A stretch of DNA of 5,089 nt from Sandaracinaceae bacterium (GTDB lineage Bacteria > Myxococcota_A > Polyangia > Polyangiales > Sandaracinaceae), in assembly GCA_025056955.1 (NCBI GenBank), contig JANWYL010000209.1:1-5089 (forward strand). Reading direction: 5' to 3'. The position numbers and the translations under genes are program-made. The notes below the pieces were generated by a model. The model was not told the DNA's origin. It was given only the letters and a program-made list of their open reading frames with translations, and did not search any database. Positions 1-5,089 of this stretch are shown in pieces; position 1 is the stretch's first letter; each line of letters starts with the position of its first letter.

Positions 1-404
1 ACTTCAGTTGAGGGATCCATGATGATGGCCTCGGTCCAGTCTTCGTGATGGAGGGCTTTGGGCACGATTTCTTCAAAAAGATGGGAAAAAGGACCATGGC
101 CAATGTCATGGAGAAAGGCAGCTGCGATGGCATCTCGCCTGGATACAGGATCGAGGCGCTCTTCAGCAGGAACCCTGTCCATCACTTGGGACAAGCGCTC
201 AAGCAAGCGGATCATGACGTGGGCCGCTCCAACCGAATGGGCAAAGCGGCTGTGCTCTGCTCCGATGAAGACGAGCGAAATTAGCCCAAGCTGCCGAATT
301 CGGCGAAGCCTTTGCATCTCACGAGTATCAAGCAGGGCCCTGGCGAGCTTTTCATCTTCTCCCTCAAAAGCCACAAGGCCATGAACGGGATCACGCAGTA
401 TCAC
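1..404 (-). CDS. HD-superfamily phosphohydrolase, COG1078/SAMHD1-like, 3' end cut by window edge
   Basis: I translated the minus strand by hand from GTG at 404-402; it stays open for 134 codons to position 1, so the C-terminal part is missing. The protein opens with ILRDPVHG, the usual N-terminus of COG1078 HD proteins, followed by DTREMQRLRRIRQLG (residues 26-40), then HSRFAHSVG (51-59) and HDIGHGPFSH (99-108). Known members are metal-dependent dNTP triphosphohydrolases or related phosphohydrolases in the cytoplasm. By analogy with SAMHD1, H56, H99 and D100 would be metal ligands and R53 the catalytic-site arginine; the last ligand, an aspartate, lies beyond the window. The GTG start is chosen because it sits just before the family N-terminus and an in-frame TAG lies 4 codons upstream; no clear Shine-Dalgarno sequence precedes it. 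The gene diverges from the carboxypeptidase gene. Family assignment is firm; the exact substrate is unknown. Confidence 0.88.
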   Translation of the reverse strand, partial: MILRDPVHGLVAFEGEDEKLARALLDTREMQRLRRIRQLGLISLVFIGAEHSRFAHSVGAAHVMIRLLERLSQVMDRVPAEERLDPVSRRDAIAAAFLHDIGHGPFSHLFEEIVPKALHHEDWTEAIIMDPSTE

Positions 405-453
405 GAAAGCACGCTATCACAAAAAAGGTTGTGGGATGTGGGTTGAGGCCAAC
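405..453. promoter_or_regulatory. Short divergent intergenic region between HD gene and dacB
   Basis: Start codons of the two divergent genes lie only 31 bp apart (using ATG 436) or 49 bp apart (using ATG 454). No convincing -35/-10 pair was found here, so at least one promoter probably overlaps the opposite gene's 5' end. Two possible ribosome-binding sites face the plus-strand gene: AAAGG at 424-428, seven bases before ATG 436, and GAGG at 445-448, five bases before ATG 454. ATCAC pentamers recur at 390, 400 and 416 (see findings). Confidence 0.4.
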
Positions 454-1929
454 ATGAAGTCTTTTCGTGCCCAAAAGGTGTTCCTTTGGAAGTGGCTCCT
501 CGCGATGATGCTCCTCCTTTTCTTTTCATCGAAAGGAGAGCCACAAAAAGCCTTACCGTTCGAAAACCGCCTCAAAGCGCTCATGGACAAAAAGCCCCAA
601 GGCAGTCAGGTTTCCGTCACAGTGGCCGATGCCTCCTCTGGGCGCATTCTTTTTGCCGAATCTCCCGATCTCATGCTTAACCCCGCATCCAATCAGAAGC
701 TTCTTACCGCCTTTGCAGCGCTTTCCCTTCTCGGCCCTCAGATGCGCTTTCGTACTGCCCTCTTTGGCCAAGTCCAAGACCAAAGCGTATCTCCCCTCAT
801 CGTGCGTGGCCATGGTGACCCAACACTTCGTCAAAGCGATTTGGTCGAGTTGGCACTTGAACTCAAACGAAGGGGAGTTGCACGGGTCGATGGAATTGTG
901 GTTGACTCGAGCCATTTTGCGGGACCTCTCCTTCCGCCCGCCTTCGAGCAACAGCCTCACGAGGCATCGGCCTTTCGGCCTGCAATCAGCGCCGTGGCTG
1001 TCGATGGCAATGCCTACACGCTTCGGATTTGGCCTGGGAAAGCAGAAGGAGAGAGCGCCCGAATCGAAGTTGATGGAGCCGCTTACTTCCGTATTGAAAA
1101 CCAGGTGAAAACAGGCCCCAAAAACGGCACGCCGATGATTGTTGCCGACCAAAGGGCAGAAAAGGAACACATGTGGCTTTCGGTCCGCGGCACGATTCCG
1201 CTGAACTCGCCCCCACTCTTTTTCCGTCGCCGCATCGAAGATCCCCTCCGCTGGACAGGGCATCTTCTCGCAGAAGCACTTGAACGGGTGGGGATTCGAG
1301 TCAGTGGAACAATCTCGGTAAAAGGGGAACTTGACCAATCGCCAAGCCCCCCTCTGCTTGCGATGCACCTCTCTCAGCCTTTGGCCCAAATCATTCAGGC
1401 CATCGGTAAGCACAGCGATAACTTCACCGCTGAGATGGTTTTTCGGGCGATTGGGGCAGAGCGGCATCGCCCTGCCCGCCACGAAGATTCGGTACAAGCA
1501 ATCCGCGAGCTCCTCCGCCGCGAAGGCTTCTCTTCAGAGCCCAAAATTGTGAATGGATCCGGACTCTACGAGGGTAATCTGATCTCCTCTGCCCTCATCA
1601 CAAGCATCCTCGTCCGGGCCTTTCAAGAACCATCCATTCGGCACGAATTTCTGAGCCACCTCGCAATTGCGGGGACAGACGGCACCCTTGAAAAGCGGCT
1701 AAGGGATGTGCCCATTCGCAACGTGATCCGCGCAAAAACAGGCACTTTGGACGATGTGATTGCGCTCTCAGGCTACGTGCTCGGCCAGGAAGCAGGGCGC
1801 AGCCTTGCCTTCAGTGCCATCCTTAACCGCGTCAAGGGCAAACATCAAGAAGCAAAGGAATTTGTGGATGAGATTGCCCGCATCTGCTTTGAAGCACTCT
1901 GGCCACAAGGGCAATCCCCTACTCCTTGA
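454..1929 (+). CDS. dacB: D-alanyl-D-alanine carboxypeptidase/endopeptidase, PBP4 family (peptidase S13)
   Basis: This periplasmic penicillin-binding protein would trim the terminal D-Ala of peptidoglycan stem peptides and may cleave DD-crosslinks. Numbering from ATG 454 (491 residues): residues 1-25 form a signal peptide, with a basic start (MKSFRAQK), hydrophobic core LLAMMLLLFF and a likely cleavage soon after. The serine-acylation motif SxxK is SNQK at 79-82, followed by LLTAFAAL. The second motif SxN is SDN at 321-323. NGSGL lies at 367-371, and the third motif is KTG at 428-430 inside AKTGTLDD. The roughly 240 residues between the first two motifs match the accessory-domain insertion typical of PBP4, and the length is close to E. 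coli DacB (477). ATG 436 is in frame and would add MWVEAN; I prefer 454 because it has GAGG five bases upstream and gives a cleaner basic n-region, but 436 is possible. The 3' end overlaps the convergent sigma gene by 11 bp. Confidence 0.95.
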   Translation: MKSFRAQKVFLWKWLLAMMLLLFFSSKGEPQKALPFENRLKALMDKKPQGSQVSVTVADASSGRILFAESPDLMLNPASNQKLLTAFAALSLLGPQMRFRTALFGQVQDQSVSPLIVRGHGDPTLRQSDLVELALELKRRGVARVDGIVVDSSHFAGPLLPPAFEQQPHEASAFRPAISAVAVDGNAYTLRIWPGKAEGESARIEVDGAAYFRIENQVKTGPKNGTPMIVADQRAEKEHMWLSVRGTIPLNSPPLFFRRRIEDPLRWTGHLLAEALERVGIRVSGTISVKGELDQSPSPPLLAMHLSQPLAQIIQAIGKHSDNFTAEMVFRAIGAERHRPARHEDSVQAIRELLRREGFSSEPKIVNGSGLYEGNLISSALITSILVRAFQEPSIRHEFLSHLAIAGTDGTLEKRLRDVPIRNVIRAKTGTLDDVIALSGYVLGQEAGRSLAFSAILNRVKGKHQEAKEFVDEIARICFEALWPQGQSPTP

Positions 1930-3469
1930 TTTGCCTGCGAATTTTGGCAAGGGCCTGCTCCTGGAGCTGCCGAATCCGCTCGCGTGAGAGGTTGTATTTA
2001 TCCCCGATTTCCTTAAGGGTGAGCTCATCCTCGTCGTCCAATCCAAAACGCCATCGAAGAATGCGGGCCTCCATTGGCGAAAGCGTTGCGAGCAGACGCC
2101 GCACCTCGTCACTCCATGTTTTGGACACGAGCTGATCAAAGGGAGAAGGTGTGTTCTCTTGCTCAAGGAAATCAATAAACTTCCGCCCATCTTCATCGTT
2201 CACAGGGCGATCCAGAGAAAAAGGAGTCTCGGTCCAATACCCTTTGATCTTTTCAAGTTTTTCTGCAGAGATTCCTGTTTCTTTTTCAAGCTCCTCAGGG
2301 GTTGGCTCGTGGCCTGTTTGGGTGGCAATGGCTTGGGAAGCCTTTGCCACGCGGTTGTAGGTGTCGAGCATGTGAACAGGGATGCGAACAGCCCGCCCTT
2401 TGTCTGCAAGTGCGCGGCTAATCGCATGACGAATCCACCAGGAAGCGTAGGTGCTGAAGCGAAAGCCCCGCTCGTGATCAAAGCGCTCAACAGCCTTCAT
2501 CAAGCCAATGTTCCCCTCTTGGATGAGGTCAATAAGGGGCAAGCGGCCGCGGTTATAGCGGCGGGCAATTGACACCACCAAGCGCAGATTTGCCGAAACG
2601 AAGCGGTTTTTGGCTTCTTGTTGGGCCTGGCGCGCCTTTTCAACATCGTTTAAATACTTCCGAAAGGCGGGGGTGATTTGAATCCCTTCCCCCTCAATAT
2701 CCCTTTCTGTGGCAAGCTCTCCAGCCAAGCGGTGAACTGCGCGATCACACTCGCTGACATAGATCCGATCTGAATCAAGGCAGCGAAGCCTGACAGCCAA
2801 GGCATGGGAAAGCTTTTGCCATTTCTCCTCCTCGGCAGGGGAAAATTTACCCCCCTTTTGTTTTGTATTTTTGGCCAACCGGCGCATGAGGGTCAATTCT
2901 TGAGGAGGGGGCTTAAGGTATCGCTTGAGCGTGAGCACCACTGTTTCAAAGGCAGGCGGGAAAGAAAAGATCGCCTCCCAGTAAGCAATCTCCAACCGCT
3001 CAACTTCTTTGGCCGCTTCAAGTTCTTCTTGAGGGCTTAGCACATGGTGGCTGGCCATTTCACGGAAGTAACGGGACAAGGTGGAGTCTCCTCCCCCTTG
3101 TCGCTCCATTTCCTTGAGCGCCCGCTCTGCCTCCGCTTGGGCCTCAGCCAAAGCCTCAGGACTTGGCTCTTCTGGTGGATCCTCGACCTCCTCTTCTATC
3201 TCGTCGTCTGTTTCTCTCGCTTCAAAGCCCTCATCCTCCTCAATGGATTCCAAAACCGGCTTTTTTTTCTGTTTCGAGGGCTTTCGGGAGGTCGACTCGC
3301 TAAGAGAAGAGCCAGAAGAGGACTTTTTTTTCGAAGTCCGAGTTGTCTTCCCGTCTTTTGAAGCAAGAGGGCTTGCTTCCACTGGGATGCCCTCACCAAG
3401 TGAAGGCTTATTTCTCTTCGAAGAATTACTCGAAGACTTAGATGCGCTACCAGCACTCGCCTTGGTCAT
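1919..3469 (-). CDS. Sigma-70 family RNA polymerase sigma factor (group 1/2, RpoD/RpoS-like)
   Basis: A 516-residue factor that directs RNA polymerase to -10/-35 promoters. Residues 1-70 are Ser/Lys-rich and basic; about 74-103 are strongly acidic; both look disordered and replace a recognisable region 1.1. Region 1.2 is about 127-160 (STLSRYFREM, LSPQEELEAAKEVE). About 125 less conserved residues follow, partly like the RpoD non-conserved region but shorter. Region 2 is 287-357 (SANLRLVVSIARRY, DLIQEGNIGLMKAV, FSTYASWWIRHAISR), region 3 about 360-445 (RIPVHMLDTYNRV, EPTPEELEKETG), and region 4 about 455-512, with the -35-binding helix SRERIRQLQEQAL (495-507). R496, E497 and R500 match E. coli R584, E585 and R588. 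Region 2.4 carries H348 and S351 where E. coli has Q437 and T440, which argues for a group 2 or lineage-specific paralogue rather than the housekeeping RpoD, though I cannot exclude the latter. The ATG start at 3469 has an in-frame stop four codons upstream; GAGG ten bases before it is a distant ribosome-binding site. Confidence 0.93.
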   Translation of the reverse strand: MTKASAGSASKSSSNSSKRNKPSLGEGIPVEASPLASKDGKTTRTSKKKSSSGSSLSESTSRKPSKQKKKPVLESIEEDEGFEARETDDEIEEEVEDPPEEPSPEALAEAQAEAERALKEMERQGGGDSTLSRYFREMASHHVLSPQEELEAAKEVERLEIAYWEAIFSFPPAFETVVLTLKRYLKPPPQELTLMRRLAKNTKQKGGKFSPAEEEKWQKLSHALAVRLRCLDSDRIYVSECDRAVHRLAGELATERDIEGEGIQITPAFRKYLNDVEKARQAQQEAKNRFVSANLRLVVSIARRYNRGRLPLIDLIQEGNIGLMKAVERFDHERGFRFSTYASWWIRHAISRALADKGRAVRIPVHMLDTYNRVAKASQAIATQTGHEPTPEELEKETGISAEKLEKIKGYWTETPFSLDRPVNDEDGRKFIDFLEQENTPSPFDQLVSKTWSDEVRRLLATLSPMEARILRWRFGLDDEDELTLKEIGDKYNLSRERIRQLQEQALAKIRRQIKE

Positions 3470-3498
3470 AGATCGGTTGCCTCACTATCTGTGACGCA

Positions 3499-3651
3499 TC
3501 AAAAGCTCAGTTTGGTTGATTGGAACTTGTGCTCTACTTGGTTCCAAGTGATTTGATGCTTAAGGCCTCTCGCCACTTCAAGAGCAGCGATTAAAAGCCC
3601 AGCACACGGGCTTGCCACTTGAACACACTCATCTAAGATGGTGACGTGCAT
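3499..3651 (-). CDS. Possible 50-residue leader ORF upstream of the sigma gene (unrecognised)
   Basis: On the minus strand an ATG at 3651-3649 opens a 50-codon frame ending in TGA at 3501-3499, 29 bp before the sigma start. The frame is in fact open from a TAG at 3705-3703. The predicted peptide begins MHVTILDECVQVASPCAG, has a hydrophobic middle (LLIAALEVA) and ends in KLSF. I do not recognise it. The ribosome-binding site is weak (CTGAG, four bases before ATG). It lies downstream of the proposed sigma promoter, so it would be the first ORF of the transcript. It could be a real small protein, a regulatory leader peptide, a remnant of a decayed gene, or chance: an open frame of this length is not rare at this base composition. 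Confidence 0.25.
   Translation of the reverse strand: MHVTILDECVQVASPCAGLLIAALEVARGLKHQITWNQVEHKFQSTKLSF
3520..3549. repeat. Two overlapping inverted repeats in the sigma gene leader
   Basis: TTGGAAC at 3520-3526 and GTTCCAA at 3541-3547 form a perfect 7-bp inverted repeat with a 14-base loop. ACTTGG at 3536-3541 and CCAAGT at 3544-3549 form a second, perfect 6-bp palindrome around TT. They share the 3541-3547 segment, so the two hairpins exclude each other in RNA. The block is about 50 bp upstream of the sigma start codon and within the small leader ORF. It could be a protein-binding operator or a leader RNA structure; neither is shown. Confidence 0.45.
3595..3613. repeat. Short inverted repeat AAGCCC-N7-GGGCTT
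   Basis: AAGCCC (3595-3600) and GGGCTT (3608-3613) form a perfect 6-bp stem with a 7-base loop. Read on the minus strand the second arm is followed by TTAATCG, giving a run of only four T, so it resembles a weak attenuator-like hairpin more than a terminator. It lies between the proposed sigma promoter and the sigma gene. Confidence 0.3.
3612..3639 (+). promoter_or_regulatory. Weak candidate promoter for the exported discoidin-like protein gene
   Basis: On the plus strand TTGCCA (3612-3617) is followed after 16 bp by TAAGAT (3634-3639). The -35 is 5 of 6 to consensus and the -10 is 4 of 6. Transcription from it would run about 150 nt before ATG 3794 and would be antisense to the leader of the sigma gene. 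It is the best plus-strand pair I saw in the gap, but it could be chance. Confidence 0.2.
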
Positions 3652-3712
3652 ATTGCTCAGGTGAGCTTTCTTTGTAGAGAAGGCCTTTTTGCGTGATTGA
3701 AGCTAGAAGTTA

Positions 3713-3741
3713 ATTTTATGCTCCACCCATTCTGAATGCAA
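3713..3741 (-). promoter_or_regulatory. Predicted sigma-70-type promoter for the sigma factor gene
   Basis: On the minus strand TTGCAT (3741-3736) is followed after exactly 17 bp by TAAAAT (3718-3713). The two match the consensus TTGACA and TATAAT at 4 of 6 and 5 of 6 positions. Transcription would begin near 3706 and give a leader of about 235 nt before the sigma start codon. It lies in the AT-richest part of the gap. Support is pattern only. Confidence 0.45.
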
Positions 3742-3793
3742 GGGTCAAAACACACAAGCCCTCACTCGATTGAAAACACATGGACCAGGATCC

Positions 3794-5089
3794 ATGAGAT
3801 ATTCCTCTCAATTGGTTCTCTTCTTCAATTTCCTCCTGCGGATCACTTTGGTTTCAAAAGTGGCTTCTGCCAACCCTAGAGAAGTGCCAAAGCAGCTTGT
3901 GCAGCCAGTTGGGAGCTATTCGCTTGAGGTTTATTCAGGAGAGGCAAAAAGTGAGTGGAATCTCTTGGATAGAGATCGTATCCTTCTCCGGTGGGAATTC
4001 TTGCTTCCAGTTGAAACGCTTGAGGTGGAACCTTTGCCCCTTGGTGTGCCCCTCTATTTGATTCATGGAAAAGGAGGAGGAGCGCAGGTGGCCGCACTGA
4101 TCGAGTTGCGGCCTTTTCCAAAACTTCTTTGGAAAGGTCGCCTCGACTGGCATGGAGACCCTGGAGAACGTGTGGCAGATGCAATCGAAGTGCTCAATAC
4201 CGATGGCGACCACAAAAGAGAAGTGGTTGTTGGCCAGAGAAGGGAGCACACAGGGCCATGTGCCTCCCCTGAAGCCCTCCTTTTTGCTCGCACGATCGAC
4301 GAACGAGGCCAGTGGAAATCGATTGAGCTTTTAGGTCTTGGGGAAGGCCCCTTGCCTCCCCTGAGGGGTCAATTCATCGATTCTTTTGAACTTCCTCGCA
4401 TCCAAGGCCTAAGGTGGGTGAGCGCAACAAGCTTTGCCAACTGGCCTGAGGATGCAAGGCTATTGGAAGCGCCTCATCACCTGAGCGATGGCGTTTTCGA
4501 CAAGGGTTGGATCGAAGGGAGGGAGGGGCCAGGGCGCGGAGAAAGCGTTCGGGCGCTCTGGGTAGGCCCTCCGATTTTCCGGCTGGTTTTTTTTCCCCCG
4601 CGAGAAGGCCGCCTGCCCAAGCGGCTCATTGTCCGGCTCGACCAACATGCCTTCGAGGCGCACATTCCCCACCCCGCGCACCGTCCAATTGCTTTTGATC
4701 TCCCAGAGGCCCTAAGCGGCGATTGCCTTTCCCTTACAATAGCAGACCCTCCATCGCCAAAAGGCCAAAGCGAAGAGGTGGGGTTTGGCGAAGTGCTTGC
4801 CTTCTCGATTGCCGATCGAGATGGTGGTATCGCTGAGCTTGCGGAGCGCTTTGTGTCCGAACAAGGCATGCCCGAATTGGCTGAATGGCTTGCGGCGCTT
4901 GGGGGGCCTTCCTGCCAAGCATTGCTCGAGCGATGGGAAAGGATGGGTCAGCGCGCAAAGCGGCAGACGCTCCGCATTCTCGATGCCAATTGCCCCAAAG
5001 ACCAATCGGAGATGGCTGAGGCATTTCGTCGCCTTCTTGTGCATGCGGCCAATCAGGACGAAACCCGTGACGATGCGATCGCAACGCTT
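3794..5089 (+). CDS. Exported protein with probable discoidin-like (NADase-type glycan-binding) domain and helical repeats, 3' end cut by window edge
   Basis: From ATG 3794 the frame stays open for 432 codons to the right edge. An in-frame TAG at 3704 with no ATG or GTG between fixes this start; AGGA three bases upstream is a close, weak ribosome-binding site. Residues 1-26 look like a signal peptide (hydrophobic LVLFFNFLL, cleavage expected after ASA at 24-26), with no lipobox cysteine. Residues 27-207 are beta-rich and unrecognised, with an acidic NTDGDHKREVVVG stretch (135-147) recalling FG-GAP-type calcium loops. Residues about 208-340 follow the discoidin-like NADase-type glycan-binding pattern: SATSFA, then LSDGVFDKGWIEG (230-242), GRGE (247-250), a strand-rich stretch, and closing VGFGEVLAFS (329-338). 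From about 345 the sequence turns helical with Leu/Ala spacing (ELAEWLAALG, QTLRILDANC, AFRRLLVHAANQ), resembling HEAT-like repeats. It is probably a periplasmic or surface binding or scaffold protein; no catalytic motif is visible. That it is a gene is firm; the domain calls are from memory of patterns. Confidence 0.82.
   Translation, partial: MRYSSQLVLFFNFLLRITLVSKVASANPREVPKQLVQPVGSYSLEVYSGEAKSEWNLLDRDRILLRWEFLLPVETLEVEPLPLGVPLYLIHGKGGGAQVAALIELRPFPKLLWKGRLDWHGDPGERVADAIEVLNTDGDHKREVVVGQRREHTGPCASPEALLFARTIDERGQWKSIELLGLGEGPLPPLRGQFIDSFELPRIQGLRWVSATSFANWPEDARLLEAPHHLSDGVFDKGWIEGREGPGRGESVRALWVGPPIFRLVFFPPREGRLPKRLIVRLDQHAFEAHIPHPAHRPIAFDLPEALSGDCLSLTIADPPSPKGQSEEVGFGEVLAFSIADRDGGIAELAERFVSEQGMPELAEWLAALGGPSCQALLERWERMGQRAKRQTLRILDANCPKDQSEMAEAFRRLLVHAANQDETRDDAIATL

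Larger units (their letters stand above)
3470..3793. other. 324-bp low-GC intergenic region between divergent genes
   Basis: This is the only long gap in the window. It separates the divergent sigma gene (minus) and the exported-protein gene (plus). It is visibly richer in A and T than the flanking genes and contains the promoter candidates, the 50-codon minus-strand ORF and the inverted repeats listed separately. GCCACTTCAA (3572-3581) and GCCACTTGAA (3614-3623) are a near-identical 10-bp direct repeat. I see no tRNA, insertion-sequence end or strong terminator here. Confidence 0.6.

Noticed and set aside
45..384. Plus-strand frames of 79 and 108 codons at the left edge
   Set aside because: Both lie opposite the HD-domain gene, whose minus-strand translation matches family motifs; neither plus-strand product resembles a protein family.
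553..1497. A 314-codon open frame on the minus strand, antisense to dacB
   Set aside because: Its translation shows no domain or signal, and it lies wholly opposite a gene with all three PBP4 active-site motifs; long shadow frames are expected opposite genes of this codon use.
1951..1975. GCTCC-T-GGAGC dyad just past the dacB stop, as a terminator
   Set aside because: The loop would be one base and there is no T run after it; it is within conserved sigma region 4 codons.
3081..3494. A 137-codon plus-strand frame rich in Ser and Phe opposite the sigma N-terminus
   Set aside because: It is the mirror of the Ser/Lys/Glu low-complexity coding region; composition, not selection, explains it.
3595..3620. 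AAGCCC/GGGCTT hairpin as a true intrinsic terminator
   Set aside because: The stem is only 6 bp and the T run on the minus strand is four bases including stem bases; on the plus strand there is no T run.
4063..5084. Several minus-strand frames of 73-130 codons opposite the exported-protein gene
   Set aside because: They overlap each other and oppose a plus-strand frame open for 432 codons with a signal peptide; none shows recognisable motifs.
1..5089. CRISPR array, tRNA, rRNA, insertion sequence or phage attachment site
   Set aside because: No regularly spaced repeats, no cloverleaf-like sequence, no transposase-like protein and no flanking terminal repeats were seen on either strand.

Overview
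The window reads as chromosomal DNA of a Gram-negative bacterium. Two protein-coding genes are complete and one is cut by each edge. GC content is moderate: by eye a little over half in the genes and clearly lower in the gap at 3470-3793. A periplasmic PBP4-type carboxypeptidase and a second exported protein imply an outer membrane and periplasm. The sigma factor (variant region 2.4, Ser/Lys-rich then acidic N-terminus) and the exported discoidin-like plus helical-repeat protein would fit Myxococcota or another former deltaproteobacterium. That taxonomic guess is inference from protein style, not a database match.

Layout, left to right. (1) Positions 1-404, minus strand: N-terminal 134 residues of an HD-superfamily phosphohydrolase of the COG1078/SAMHD1-like type, cut by the left edge. 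(2) Only 31-49 bp separate it from a divergent plus-strand gene at 454 (or 436)-1929, a D-Ala-D-Ala carboxypeptidase/endopeptidase of the PBP4 (DacB, peptidase S13) family with all three active-site motifs. (3) This gene converges on and overlaps by 11 bp the minus-strand gene at 1919-3469, a 516-residue sigma-70 family factor with regions 1.2, 2, 3 and 4. (4) A 324-bp low-GC stretch (3470-3793) holds a good sigma-70-type promoter facing the sigma gene, a possible 50-residue leader ORF, and two overlapping inverted repeats. (5) From 3794 to the right edge, plus strand: an exported protein with a signal peptide, a probable discoidin-like (NADase-type glycan-binding) domain and the beginning of a helical, possibly HEAT-like, repeat region; its end lies outside the window.

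The genes do not form one operon: the order is minus, plus, minus, plus, so each needs its own promoter. Functions are mixed: nucleotide turnover, cell-wall remodelling, transcription initiation and an envelope protein of unknown role. No RNA gene, mobile element, CRISPR array or defence island is visible. The points of most interest are the sigma factor (histidine at the region 2.4 position that reads promoter base -12, a charge-segregated tail, two A8 tracts), its long structured leader, and the exported fusion protein.
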